DNA of 64,000 bases, taken from contig OY998175.1 of assembly GCA_963921935.1 (NCBI GenBank), positions 208,646,655-208,710,654 on the forward strand, read 5' to 3'. This stretch comes from Galeruca laticollis (lineage: Eukaryota > Arthropoda > Insecta > Coleoptera > Chrysomelidae). Position 1 is the stretch's first letter. The number at the start of each line of letters is the position of its first letter. The position numbers and the translations under genes are program-made. Under the pieces are notes generated by a model that ran no database searches, was not told the DNA's origin, and was given only the letters and a program-made list of their open reading frames with translations. Positions 21,980 to 33,905 of this stretch are shown here, piece by piece.

Positions 21980-22195
21980 GAATATTAAACGAACTTTGTT
22001 ATTGAGCATTGAGCTCGATTCGATGAGTGTGTAAAACTCGTTAAAACCTTGTTGTCGAGAGTATTGAACTCGCTTCGATGAGTCTAATAAACTAACTTTG
22101 TTGTTGAGCGTTGAGCTCGATTCGATGAGTGTAAAACTCGCGTCAATAAGTGTAGAACTGATGAGTGAGAAACTGATTTCTTCACGTTGTGAGAC
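21980..22195. repeat. Short tandem repeat around a GATTCGATGAGTGT core
   Basis: Three units of roughly 50-55 bp contain a form of GAGCTCGATTCGATGAGTGT (near 22012, 22067 and 22112), with a decayed fourth ending in GATGAGTGAGAAAC. They may belong to an LTR or untranslated region of an unrecognised element. Confidence 0.65.
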
Positions 22196-22841
22196 GTGTT
22201 AAATAGAAATCTGCGAGGGGCGTGTTTACACGTGGATTGGGTCGACCAAACGTAAATAAATATTTCCTATTGGCCTGTATCATTTGACTTGTCGGGTTCC
22301 TAGACAAGAATCAACTATGGGTGCCGGGAATAGATAGCTAAATTTCTATTGAATACTCCAATAGCAATTGTAAACTTTTTACTCAGAAAGGTTATTCAAA
22401 AATGTCTTTCATATCTTCCGACCGTCGACCATAAAATTCATGCAGAAGTGACACTAAATTTAGGGTTTTTACAATACAATATATAATAGGGTGAAACGTG
22501 ACCTTTTCCTAACTTCTCAACTATAGGACAATGCGACAAGATGTCTACTTTCAAAAATGTGCTATTTCAATGCCCAAACAAACTATTTACAATTATTGTT
22601 GCAAAACGTGATATTTCAAAGGTATTTACCAAAAGTTGAAAATAAAATGAAACTATCCTTTGAATTTACAACAATATAAAAGATCTTATCAATTCTGAAA
22701 CATATTTTTACAACGCTATTACCTAAAATGAATTTACGCCTTAAATATATACAATGAAGAAAGGAAGCATACAAATATCTTACATGTTTTGATAGTATCG
22801 TAAACAATAAAATTCAAGATTTTACAATTTTGATCACAATA

Positions 22842-22842
<1 letters not shown>

Positions 22843-22876
<34 letters not shown>
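22843..22876. repeat. (AT)n microsatellite at left edge of PLE palindrome
   Basis: An uninterrupted AT dinucleotide run abuts the outer end of the left palindrome arm. Its partner lies at 25591..25676. Confidence 0.9.
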
Positions 22877-22882
<6 letters not shown>

Positions 22883-23287
22883 TTACATATATCTGAAGTT
22901 TTTCTTGGTTTTAGGTCATTTTTCAAATTAAAAATATAAAAATACGGTTTATGTTGTGGAGATTACCATGATTTATTTACGTTTCGGCTTATTCAGCCTT
23001 TTTCAAAATAATACTACATCTAAAATAAAATTATTTTCTCACTAAGAGATACAATACTATAAAAAATCCTTTTCACTTACCCCAAACGTAGAATAATAGT
23101 TGTCAATATACATTAAAATATTCAGTCAAGAACTTCGTCGAAACATAAAATATTCTTATCACTCTTACTAAAAACAACATTCACAACAAAGAATCCACAA
23201 CGTTTGTACACACTAAAATTATTTACAGTACTGCTAGATATAGTTTACTGAGGTTGTTTAAATCTTTCTGCTGGTTTTTTTGGATAG

Positions 23288-24238
23288 CTATTGATTCCAA
23301 AATTTCCCTTTTTTTGTATTTTCTTCCGACCTTATAATTTTTGTGTTTTCAAAATTAAATGTATGTTTTTTTGAGTTGTCGTGGAAAGTTAGAGCTGTTG
23401 TATTTTTTTTGTCGTATTTATGACCTTTTATTCGATTTTCCAAATACTGGCTAGTTTGTCCAATGTAAACACCACTGCAGTCATTACACGGAATTTGATA
23501 AATTATATTACTCTTTTTATTTTTCGGAGTTTTTGATTTTAATTTTGAAAAATTGTTGGAGAGCGTTTGATTTGCTTTATGGCATATGGTAATATTATTG
23601 TGTTTACCAAAAAACCCTTGAATTTGTTGTGATAATCCGTTTATGAATGGCATGGAGATATATTTTGTATTACTATTATTATTTTGTTTTATATTTTCCA
23701 TTGAATTATAGAATTTATTTATACGTTTTTTAAATAATTTGTTGACAAATTCTGAAGGATAGCTATTAAGGTTTAACGCTTCTTTGGCTTTGATGATAGC
23801 ATTACCTCTGTATTCCGGGTCTGATAGTTGAATCGCACGGTCAGCCAGTCCAATGATTGATTGGATGATGAGAATTAAAATTAAGGTACCTAGATGACCA
23901 AGTGTCCTTGGTATACCATTCAGTCCTAATATTATTATTAATGTGGTATAGAGTGACATCAAGGAAGTTTATTTTACGATCTTGTGCATTTTCGATCGTA
24001 AATTGAAGTTTTTCATGATACGAATAGAATTTTTTTATCATATTATCAACCTGTTGTTCTGGGACAGCAGTGATACAATCATCCACATATCTAAAGAAAA
24101 ATGGTATTTCAAAATCAATTTTTGAGAGGACAGTGGTTTCGAGATCCTCCATTACTATCTGCGCAATAACACTAAAAATAGATGATCCCATTGCACACCC
24201 CTCCAATTGCTTATATAAATTATTTCCGTACATGAAAT
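23288..24238 (-). pseudogene. Penelope-like RT/GIY-YIG protein, minus copy
   Basis: Begins within RT at YFMYGNNLYKQLEGCAMGSS (spacer side), followed by FFFRYVDDCITAVPEQQVDN, which includes the catalytic Y-V-D-D, and INFLDVTLY. After the frame-breaking deletion near 23870 it resumes as GLADRAIQLSDPEYRGNAI, then IIYQIPCNDCSGVYIGQTSQ, the GIY-YIG endonuclease core (here V-Y-I-G with the C-x-x-C before it), ENRIKGHKYD and an asparagine-rich end. The RT N-terminal half is absent. The 153-codon frame that starts at 24302 begins with antisense of the partner copy and is not genuine there. Confidence 0.88.
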
Positions 24239-24242
24239 ATGT

Positions 24243-25130
24243 AGATAGTAATGGAGGATCTCGAAACAACTGTCCTCTCAAAAATTGATTTTGAAATACC
24301 ATTTTTCTTTAGATATGTGGATGATTGTATCACTGCTGTCCCAGAACAACAGGTTGATAATATTATAAAAAAATTCTATTCGTATCATGAAAAACTTCAA
24401 TTTACGATCGAAAATGAACAAGATCGTAAAATAAACTTCCTTGATGTCACTCTATACCACATTAATAATAATATTAGGACTGAATGGTATACCAAGGACA
24501 CTTGGTCATCTAGGTACCTTAATTTTAATTCTCATCATCCAATAAATAAAAAAAAATCTGTTGTTATTGGACTGGCTGACCGTGCGATTCAACTATCAGA
24601 CCCGGAATACAGAGGTAATGCTATCATCAAAGCCAAAGAAGCCTTAAACCTTAATAGCTATCCTTTAGAATTTGTCAACAAATTATTTAAAAAACGTATA
24701 AATAAATTATATAATTCAATGGAAAATATGAAACAAAATAATAATAGTAATAAAAAATATATCTCCATGCCATTCATAAACGGATTATCACAACAAATTC
24801 AAGGGATTTTTGGTAAACACAATATTACCATATTCCATAAAGCAAATCAAACGCTCTCCAACAATTTTTCAAAATTAAAATCAAAAACTCCGAAAAATAA
24901 AAATAGTAATATAATTTATCAAATTCCGTGTAATGACTGCAGTGGTGTTTACATTGGACAAATTAGCCAGTATTTGGAAAATCGAATAAAAGGTCATAAA
25001 TACGACAAAAAAATACAACAGCTCTAACTTTCCACGAAAACTCAAAAAAACATACATTTAATTTTGAAAACACAAAAATTATAAGGTCGGAACACAATAC
25101 AAAAAAAGGGAAATTTTGGAATCAATAGCT
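24243..25130 (+). pseudogene. Penelope-like RT/GIY-YIG protein, plus copy
   Basis: An open frame from 24251 (MEDLETTVLSKIDFEIPFFF) runs through RYVDDCITAVPEQQ, INFLDVTLYHINNN, the linker GLADRAIQLSDPEYRGN, and the GIY-YIG part CNDCSGVYIGQ to 25027. A frameshift in an A-rich run cuts off the last 35 or so residues, which continue in another frame to about 25127. It starts at a later RT residue than the minus copy. The frame is more intact than its twin but still lacks the first half of RT. Confidence 0.88.
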
Positions 25131-25590
25131 ATCCAAAAAAACCAGCAGGCCATTAACAATAAGAAAGATTTAAACAACCTCAGTAAAATATATCTAGCAG
25201 TACTGTAAATAATTTTAGTGTGTACAAACGTTGTGGATTCTTTGTTGTGAATGTTGTTTTTAGTAAGAGTGATAAGAATATTTTATGTTTCGACGAAGTT
25301 CTTGACTGAACATTTTAATGTATATTGACAACTATTATTCTACGTTTGGGGTAAGTGAAAAGAATTTTTTGTATTATTGTATCTCTTAGTGAGAAAATCA
25401 TTTTATTTTAGATGTAGTATTATTTTGAAAAAGGCTGAATAAGCCGAAACGTAAATAAATGATGGTAATCTCAACAACATAAACCGTCTTTTTATATTTT
25501 TAATTTGAAAAACGACCTAAAACCAAGAAAAACTTCAGATATATGTAAATATACTAAAAAGGTCAAAGAAAGTATCCCACATATAAAAAT

Positions 25591-25591
25591 A

Positions 25592-25676
<85 letters not shown>
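25591..25676. repeat. (AT)n microsatellite at right edge of PLE palindrome
   Basis: A long AT dinucleotide run with two single-base interruptions. It makes spurious frames of alternating tyrosine and isoleucine on both strands. Confidence 0.92.
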
Positions 25677-25679
<3 letters not shown>

Positions 25680-25680
<1 letters not shown>

Positions 25681-27215
25681 AGAATGAATGAGGACGTAGA
25701 TAGTAGCTAATTTGTTATCTAGAATAATAATATTAATATCTGTCAATTGTATTTTAAATTTTATCAATTTTAAATATGTATTGTATATCAAGTTATATGA
25801 TCTTAAGTGTGAATAAAAATTAATACAAAGTCATGTTATAATCATAACAAAATTATCAATAGACTAACCTGAGACATAATCGTAATATGCAACGAAACTC
25901 AATAAATGTAACTAAACGCAATTTGTAACTTTAGCCACGTACATTTTTATCAGTACGTGAAAGGAAAAAAATAAGCTAAAATATCAACAAAGCTATAATA
26001 TCAACAATTTAGATTTGAATTAAGGAAAACATATGACCGTAATAAAGTAACATTTAATTATTTATCCCTTAAATAACATAAATTTAAAGAGATATATATT
26101 TTATATATGAATGTCAATGAAAACGGAAATCGTGGTATGATGAGTACCAACTAATAATAAAGGGATTTATATAATGATCGAGTAAAATAAAAATTGAAAC
26201 TATTGAGATATTATGTTTAATAATGTAATGAATAAGAAACATGAATAAAAAGAAATAAATACAAACATAACACAATATTATTCATGTTGTAAAATTTGTG
26301 AAAGTAATAAATAAGTTGCGACCAATCAGAAGACTCTGATTATGTGAAATAATTATGAAGACAATTATAAACAATAATAGTGGACAATTTATTAACAATT
26401 ATCAATATAAAATGTGAAAAACAGTGAAATACAGTATGTTTATGTCAGAAATATAGTGCTTGAGTATAAGCTTGGGATCGCGAAAAAAACGAGAGAGTGA
26501 AGCCGAAGCTCAATGGGTTAACAGTTCCATGTCGAACTAATTAATTATTCAACACATTGAATTCGTTAACAGGAGGCCCAAGTAACAAGTGTAGATAATT
26601 TTTCCCGAACGAGACAAGTTTTTTATCGAGATATCCAGGAGTTCATCGCCAGTGTTTAGTGACGCGTTAGTGCGGACATTTTTCGAGAGAAAGAACTATC
26701 AAACAGGTCAGTGATATGTTTTTAATCATTTGGATCCAAATATCAATAAACAGATAAATAAAAATGATCATTTTCATAAACAATAAAAATAATAAAAGGC
26801 CAAATATATAAAGCATGAAGAATAAAAAAAACTATATAGTAATATCATTTAACTGTATCATGATTATTATAATGACTTACCTGAGTTTCAAATGTATATA
26901 TTTTGTATGTATTTAGTTTATAGGAAATTTTAAGACTATCATCATTCATAAATTTCAATTATTCACGCATTAAATTTATCCATTTAATTATTATCATTAT
27001 TATAAAATATGTTCATTTTCTGTTGAATTTTTCTTATTGATTTCTATATTAACTAAAACGAGGGTACCTGTATCTGAGCTTTGAGTACGGCTAGGAAGCT
27101 GACAATTTTACTGTAGCATCAACTCAGCGCGTCGAGTCAACTGACAGAATTTCGTCGTGATCGTTGAACGCGTTCCTGTTTTTTCGACTGTTTAAAAATT
27201 GACATCTAGTATAAA
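25680..27215. other. AT-rich stretch, no recognised gene
   Basis: No domain, repeat array or RNA was found. Slightly more GC-rich sequence at 26460..26710 precedes the LINE at 27221 but does not encode anything I can name. Confidence 0.4.
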
Positions 27216-27220
27216 AAAAA

Positions 27221-27645
27221 ATGGAAATATTAGAACCGATATTAGACCGAAAATTTAGAAAAGTTGTGAAAAACACACTAGACGATGCGCAAAAAGGGTT
27301 CAGAGGTGGAAGGAGCATACAAGACAATGATTTTACGATAAAACATATGACAGAGAAATGCATACAAGAGAAGAGAAATATATATTGCACATTGATAGAC
27401 TTAGAAAAGGCATTTGATATGGTATCAAGGGAATGAATGTGGAGAATATTAGAATAAAGAGGTGTAAATAACAAAACAATAAGAATAGTACAAAAAGTAT
27501 ATGATAATAATATAAATACTGTTATAAGCCATAATAGAAGATCAGAGGCATTCACAACTCAAAGTGGACTTAGACAGGGTGGAGGATTAACCCTTGTCCA
27601 TTCATTGTGCTTATAAATAATAAAAACAGTTAATAAATGCAGGAA
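27221..27645 (+). pseudogene. LINE reverse transcriptase, 5' segment
   Basis: The frame reads MEILEPILDRKFRKVVKNTL, then AQKGFRGGRSIQDNDFTIKH and CTLIDLEKAFDMVSRE, consecutive RT motifs of an RTE/CR1-like LINE (G-F-R-x-G-R-S-x-x-D; D-L-E-K-A-F-D). After a stop, VISHNRRSEAFTTQSGLRQG continues the palm domain. The copy is cut at 27646 by a Tigger element and resumes at 29861. It is 5'-truncated: the endonuclease is missing. Confidence 0.88.
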
Positions 27646-27647
27646 TA

Positions 27648-29858
27648 CAGTAGAACTCCAATTATCCGAACTCCGACTATCCGAATCGCCCATTATCCGA
27701 ATCACTTTCAGAAAAAAATTTGTCCAAAAAAAGTCTAAGTGCGCTATTATTCTTCCCCCCGCGAAGCCAGTGTTTGCGCGTTCGCTCACTATTGTCCTTC
27801 CCTCCGCGAAGTCAGTGTAGGCACAACACGTGGTATGAGTCCCCACTCCAGTTCCGTCGCATTGCAGTCACGGCGCACCTGTCATTGTTTGTTTTGATTG
27901 TAGTCAGTGTGCTATTGACCTTGCTCGAGGACGCTACTCTTTCGCTACGGCTTACTTTTGTTTGTGCGTGTACAATACTGTATTGTTTTTTACCATGGCT
28001 TCGAAAAGAAAACGTGTTGTGCTATCGTTAGCGGACAAACTGAAAATTATAGAGCAACTCGATAAAGGTGTAACGGGTAAGAAGTTGTCTGAGATTTATG
28101 GTATTGGACAAGCAACAATTTGTGACATTAAAAACAGTAAGTCAACACTTTTAAACTTTGTTTCGGTGCTTGAAAATGAAGATGGAAGGCCCTCCAGGAA
28201 AACAATGAAGACAGCAACCAACAAAAATTTGGAAGATGCCGTGTTTAAATGGTTTTTGCAGCAACGTTCTATGGGAAATCCGATTTCAGGTCCAATCCTT
28301 TGTGAAAAAGCCAAAATCTTAGCAGAAAAGCTTGGTTATTCATCTTTTAAGGCTAGTACCGGCTGGCTAAGGAACTTTAAATTCAGGCATGGTGTACGCG
28401 ACTTAGATTTGGCTGGTGAGAAGCTTTCAGCAGACTCTGCAGCTGCTGAAAATTTTATTGAAAAATTTAAAACTGCAGCAGAATCCTATGATCCGGAGTT
28501 TGTTTATAATGCCGATGAAACTGGCCTTGTTTGGAAAGCATTACCAAAAACCACTTTGGCTTCTAAAAGAGAATCTAGTGCCCCTGGACATAAGGACAGT
28601 AAAGAACGTGTTACAGTGCTTAACTGTGCCAACTCCACTGGAAATCATAAACTACTACTTCTTTTGATAGGATTATCAAAAAATCCAAGAGCATTTAAAA
28701 ACGTAAAAAAACTTCCACTCTTCTACAAAAGTCAACCCAAGGCCTGGATGACTGCAGCTTTGTTTACCGAATGGTATGATGAAGTGTTTATTCCTGAAGT
28801 GAAAAAGCACCAAAAATCGGTGGGAAAAGAAGGCAGTAAGGTGCTTTTAATTGTTGATAACGCACCCACTCATCCTACAGCAGAACTGTTGGAAAGAGAG
28901 AATGGGCAGTTTAAAACGACGTTTTTGCCTCCCAATGTTACAAGTTTGCTGCAACCCATGGACCAGTCTGTTATTGAAACAATGAAGCGCCATTACAGAA
29001 GGCAACTGCTGAGAAAACTGCTGATCGAAGGTGCTGAAGATGAAGAATTAGTTTTGGCAAATCATAGCAAAATAAATTTAAAGGACTGCTGTTACATGGT
29101 AGCGGAAGCTTGGAGTTTGGTTACGGCAGTGACGCTAAGACGTGCGTGGAATAAACTGAAAGGCCTACCGTCTGAGAAGAACAAAAAAAAAGAATCTGAA
29201 GAAAATGAGAAACAAGAAAATGGAGAGGATGAAGATGATGAAGATGCGTTGCCACTAGAGGAAATAAGAAAAATGATTGTAAAAATTCCTGGTTGTACAT
29301 AAGTAAGTGCTGAAGATGTAGGAGAGTGGATGGCTTGTGACACGTCTGACCCTGGTTTTCAAATTCTCAATGACGATGAAATTGTTGAAAGTGTGAGAGA
29401 AGATGTTGAAGTGGAAGTGGAAGAAGAACTTTCTGCTGATGTTGAAGTAGACGCTGGATCATCAGCTAGTGAAGCATTTGCCGGCCTCGAGGCTGCTTTG
29501 AAGTGGATGGAGCGTCAGCCCGAGTGTGACCACTTGCAACTGCTCACCGTCAAGCGAATGCGTGACCTGGCTGCCCGAAAACGGATGAAGACCGCAAAAC
29601 AGCTTACATTGACGGAGATGTTTGAAAAACAATGATTTTTATTTCTAAACTTGTACATAAGTACATTTTATTTATATTTAAAACATGTGAAAATATCATG
29701 TTTCTTTCATTTATTTCAATAAAAAAATAGTGCAATATCAAAACGTAGCTTTTTTTCTCTCCAATGGCAATTTTTTAAAAAAAACTCCGATTATCCGAAT
29801 ATTTGATTATCCGAATGGGTCCCGGTCCCCATTAATTCGGATAATTGGAGTTCTACTG
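27648..29858 (+). mobile_element. Tigger (pogo/Tc1-mariner) transposon, 2211 bp, full length
   Basis: Terminal inverted repeats begin CAGTAGAACTCCAATTATCC at 27648 and match the right end (29836..29858) over 23 bp. TA dinucleotides at 27646..27647 and 29859..29860 are the target duplication. The motif ATTATCCGAAT is repeated just inside both ends, typical of Tigger elements. It carries one transposase gene with a single premature stop. It is the youngest-looking element in the window and has split a LINE. Confidence 0.95.
27995..29635 (+). pseudogene. Tigger transposase, nearly intact (one nonsense codon)
   Basis: ATG at 27995 in the context TACCATGG opens MASKRKRVVLSLADKLKIIE, a centromere-protein-B-type HTH (residues about 1-60), followed by a second CENP-B/Tc5 DNA-binding domain (WFLQQRSMGNPISG; GWLRNFKFRHG). 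The DDE_1 catalytic core shows all three aspartates: VYNADETGLVW, KVLLIVDNAPTHPT and LLQPMDQSVIETMKRHY. An acidic region follows. A TAA at 29300..29302 interrupts the frame, but the same frame continues VSAEDVGEWMACDTSDPGFQ and on to TLTEMFEKQ, with the stop at 29633..29635. Translation from the upstream ATG at 27962 is possible, but 27995 has the better context. The stop removes about 110 C-terminal residues beyond the catalytic core. Confidence 0.9.
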
Positions 29859-29860
29859 TA

Positions 29861-30677
29861 TATAGTAGGGCATAGAAACTTGCAAAAAGTCGAAATATCA
29901 AATGAAGCATATGCAGACGACATTGTTATATTTTCGCAACGTGAAAGGTAGCTACAACAAACCCTAAACATATGGAGTGAAATATTTAAGGAGTATGGAA
30001 TGAAAATATGTACTAATAAGACTAAAGCTATGGCGATTGGTGATAAAGCAGAAAATATAAAACTATATTTTGAAGATCAAAGTATAGAACAGGTCGAATA
30101 ATTTCAGTAACTTGGAGTAGGGGTGATCAGGGGGGAACTCAAGAAGCAAAAATAAATAAAAGAGTGGAAAACTTTATAATTCCATGTATAAAAAGTTTAA
30201 TTAATAATAGATAAATCTAAAGAACAACTAAATTAAAGGTATTTAAATTGGTTTACAGGCCAGTGTTAACACATGAATGTGAATCTGTTATACTTAATAG
30301 GACACAAAAGAGTGAAACAGAAGCGGCTGAAATGAAGTATCTAAGGAGAATAAGAGGAGTAACAAAACAAGATAAGATAAGAAACACAATAATAAGAGAA
30401 GAACTTGAAATACAGTCAACTTTGGAGTATATCTAGAAAAGACAACTCCTCCATATGGGGAGCGAAAATCCAAAAGAATAAAAAGAGATGTAGACCCAGG
30501 AAGACTTGGGATGATGCAATAGGAGAAATACTACAGCTGAAAGGAAAAGCTTGGATGGAAGCTAAAAAATTGGCCATTGCCACATGCCGTAGACAGTTTG
30601 TATTGGGCTTCTTCGGTATGTTGGCTTTTGTGGGGGTATACCTTCGTCATTTGACAACTGCCGTTGCCTGTGAGTAG
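29861..30677 (+). pseudogene. LINE reverse transcriptase, 3' segment
   Basis: Resumes the interrupted LINE with EISNEAYADDIVIFSQRER, which has the catalytic A-D-D, then FKEYGMKICTNKTKAMAIGD. Later frames give YRPVLTHECESVILNRTQKS, EMKYLRRIRGVTKQDKIRN and RPRKTWDDAI, the ordinary C-terminus of this LINE type. Several stops and frameshifts are present. Confidence 0.88.
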
Positions 30678-30679
30678 GG

Positions 30680-32600
30680 TCAGATACACAGCTTAACTAT
30701 TCATCCGTACAACTAAAAATAAATCATGAAAAAAATATTTGATAATAAAAAGTGTAAGGGATAATGTAACAGGATACCTGTCATTAGTTCTTTGCGTGTG
30801 CACGAGAGATACCAAATTTCGAGATTACATCTTTACTTAAATTTGAGAGAAAACAGATATTTCGGAAAAGAAAATTTTGTTATAAGAAAAATCCATCATA
30901 ATTTCAACTCCTGAAACTTTTTGCATAAATTTATGGACTATCCCACCAATTTTATCAAATAATTTTATTGGGAACAAAATTAAAATATGTTCCCGTGGAT
31001 ATAACACAAAATCAAAATATTCTAATTTAAAAATCCATTGAATTATTCAAATTTACTTTATATTTTATTTTATTCCCTTTCCTCGGCCGTTTATAAACTC
31101 CTACAGCCATGATCTCGTAAAAATCCGAATTAATTAAAGAAAATTTACACACAAACACGAGATCTGTTTGAAAACATCTTTTGGCCATTAAAATAAAATT
31201 TATGATAACTTAGGAAATGACGAGATGCTACAACTTTTCATCGTCGACGCGATCAAAAGCATATCTAATTATTTTATTTCTCTACATGACACGTTCTAAT
31301 CCAAGCTCAAAATTATTAAGTGTAATTAATATACAACACGTCTCAATAACTTTCAAAAAAACAGGTAGACATTTTATTTTATTGATACGAAAACATTCAC
31401 AGCAATATCTGTTATTTGAACTTAATAATATTACGTAAATGATATAAGTTTCTCAATTATAGATCAAAAACACGTTAAACTCATTTTAAATTTTCCCATT
31501 CACGTTGACAGTAGTTCGATATTGACTGAAATCAAACAAATTACACTTGGCCATTATGTGTTTATTCGAGAAATAATTGAGTAGAACTGACTACTTGATT
31601 TTAAGGCATACAGATCGAAAAGACGGAGAAGTGATTACGTTACCACCATAAATTTCCATGTTGTTAATATAAACATAGGCACCAAGAGTGCACAGTTGAA
31701 AATTTAGCTTTTGCTTTTTTTATCAATGAAAATATATCATTTTATATTAATATATCCGATATTGGAATACGTTGGAAATCTCATTTTTCTTTTCCTCATT
31801 CTCATTATTTCACCAGTGGTATTGAAAAAGTTCTCTATCAAATTAAAAAGTATCTCATTACTAAAATATATTTTAAAATGTAGTAACAAGGACACATTAT
31901 AGCTGTAATTAAGCAAATAACTTCAAGTTGTAGCACCATAAGTTGAGAGTATCAATTTAAAACATCAGTTCACAAAAGGTAATTAGCAATGTAATAAGAG
32001 GAATATACCTTCGACAAACTTATTCAAAAATAGACTTAAACTAATTATATTTTGTGTTGATATTGTATTTGATATTTATTTTTTTCCTTTGTGTACTTGT
32101 TGATTACAAGTAGAAAAACCTATCAACGGGTTTTTTGGGGCATAATATAGTCTAGTTAAAGTACGAAAATATACCCTTCAATCTAGGCAAAAGTGTAACG
32201 AAAGCGATTGATAAGGTATTCAACTCATCAAATCTTGTCTTTTAACATATTCCAAATCGGACAAAACCCGACCATGAGAAATCAAATTCACAATGGCCGC
32301 CATTTTCCTAATCACAGTATTTGTTGATATAAAAGTTAATGTTTTGTAATGGGTAATTTCAATAGACATTATGTTAAATAAACCAAAAACAGATTGTTTT
32401 TTTATTTAGTATTGTATCTATTGAAATTACATTGAAAAATAGTTCACATTGTACTAACAAATACGATGAATAGAAATAGTAATTATGCTCCAAGCGCCAA
32501 GGTAGAAAAGTGAGTTTTTGTATTATCTAGGTCCATTATAGACCGAGAAGCGAAGTTTGGATGGATTCGAGACCTTAATACACTCGGAATACATCCCAGG
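30680..32600. other. AT-rich stretch, no recognised gene
   Basis: Small open frames only (for example 31217..31438 and 31711..31902). No domain or structured repeat was seen. Confidence 0.4.
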
Positions 32601-32629
32601 CAGCTTAAGGTTGCTATGTGTAAAAATGT

Positions 32630-32905
32630 TTGTGGAGCAAGATGTTTTGGCTAAAGTTTAAGCAAAAGGTCAGAGCATTATGCAACCTCTACGCCCAAGA
32701 ACTTTAATATGTCCACTGCAAATGGGTGTAGCTATTCAAATGCATCAAAAGCTTAGACCCCGATATATTATCGATGTTCTTCATAATATGTAAGGTAACT
32801 GCAGGTAGTATGACCACTCTAAGGACTTATCCTTTCAAATTGCAGAAGACGAAAAAAAATATCAAATTCTAGACTATGCGTTAGATAAACTAAAGCCTTA
32901 AGCAC
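32630..32905 (+). pseudogene. Possible fragment of an uncharacterised transposon protein
   Basis: The frame gives PLRPRTLICPLQMGVAIQMH and QKLRPRYIIDVLHNM, then after a frameshift YDHSKDLSFQIAEDEKKYQI and a stop. The pattern L-Q-x-G-V-x-I-x-M-H-x-x-x-x-x-R-x-x-I-D-x-L matches what I remember of an uncharacterised transposon-borne protein in arthropod genomes, but I cannot name the family. Confidence 0.35.
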
Positions 32906-33188
32906 AGATTTCTAATAAATAAAAATGTATATTTTTCAAAATTTTGTTTTTATGGTTTTATTAAAAAAAAAAGTTACAAATGGCCATATTGTCTATCCGG
33001 GGTCGGTAATATAGCCACATACTTAAATATGATAATTTTATGCTTAAAAGTAAAGTAAGTAGGTATTACCCAAAAGAAAAAACATAAAGATAAAAATTAA
33101 GAAGCAAAAAATAAAATAACGGTTATTTTCCAACAAAATATGGACAGAGGAATACTTCAATTTTGTTCTTTGGGGTAATCCCTATGCA

Positions 33189-33895
33189 TTATTCATGGAC
33201 ATACTTCCTACGGGAAAAGCATAAACGCATATGCGCTACTATGTCTTCTTCGCACAATTTACAATACCAAGATTCTGTTTTGTTCCTAGATTTACCTTTG
33301 GAAGAAGAAACTGTTTTTTTAGTTGTGCTTGCTGTTTCGTCCTCTGGTTTAAAAGTGCTCGTAAATAAATCCTTCGTGACTAATTGTGCCCTGCTGTTAA
33401 TAGCAAGTTTTCGGGGTTATTGCTGCTCGTTCCGGAGTATCAAGCATGTCGGTGAATGAGACGTTGCTGGCTTTGTAGTAGTCATTTTGCATATCCTCAG
33501 ATCCATAATCTTCATCTTGATCTTCATCAATGCTAAAAGGAGAATTAGAGTTACTAGATTCCGGGGAAGGTATTTTAGTTCGGAGAGGTTTTCTTTGTTG
33601 TGTGCCCGATGTTGAAGGTACACTGTCATCTTCCACAGTGGAAGCTACACTATGTGGTTCTGGTGGTTTTATGGCATCTTGTGTTTCTGGTACTTTATTC
33701 GTGACGGTGCTGGTAGCAAATGGTATCACCGAAATTACATCAGGGCTAAAAGGATAAATTCCCGTACAAGAGAAGCCAGATTTTATGTTTAGAGGAGTCA
33801 TATATTTGTCCCAGACAGTGGAAAATATTGTTCCAAATCGTTGTTTGGTAATAGCTCGATCCTGGTCCCACCGAGCAGTACGGTTTCAGGAGCGG
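33189..33895 (-). pseudogene. pogo/Jerky-like transposase C-terminus
   Basis: From about 33890 the minus strand reads RWDQDRAITKQRFGTIFSTV, then WDKYMTPLNIKSGFSCTGIY and PFSPDVISVIPFATS. This is the C-terminal part of the DDE_1 fold, homologous to TPENIISAFRGTGLFP in the copy at 8630..9890. A serine/proline/acidic linker follows (33397..33720), then WYCKLCEEDIVAHMRLC, a cysteine-rich tail, with a stop at 33189..33191. Catalytic residues are not present. The 5' part has been replaced by a Jockey-like LINE starting at about 33903. Confidence 0.8.
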
Positions 33896-33905
33896 ACATG
33901 GTACT

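Larger units (their letters stand above)
22870..25555. mobile_element. Penelope-like element pair forming a 2.7 kb palindrome
   Basis: The left arm (22870..24160) and right arm (24243..25555) are near-identical reverse complements separated by an 82-bp spacer. Each arm carries the 3' part of a Penelope-like element: RT end, GIY-YIG endonuclease, and a 3' tail with GGCTGAATAAGCCGAAACGT. The two copies therefore point away from each other, head to head. (AT)n tracts flank both outer ends. Such inverted partial copies are known for Penelope-like elements, but the near-perfect symmetry is striking. The minus copy has a deletion of about 16 bp near 23870 that breaks its frame. Confidence 0.88.

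Noticed and set aside
24238..24302. N-terminal extension of the minus-strand Penelope-like frame
   Set aside because: These residues are antisense of the partner copy in the palindrome, so the frame is open by symmetry only.
25492..25791. 99-codon frame full of alternating tyrosine and isoleucine
   Set aside because: It is the translation of an (AT)n microsatellite, and similar frames exist on the other strand.
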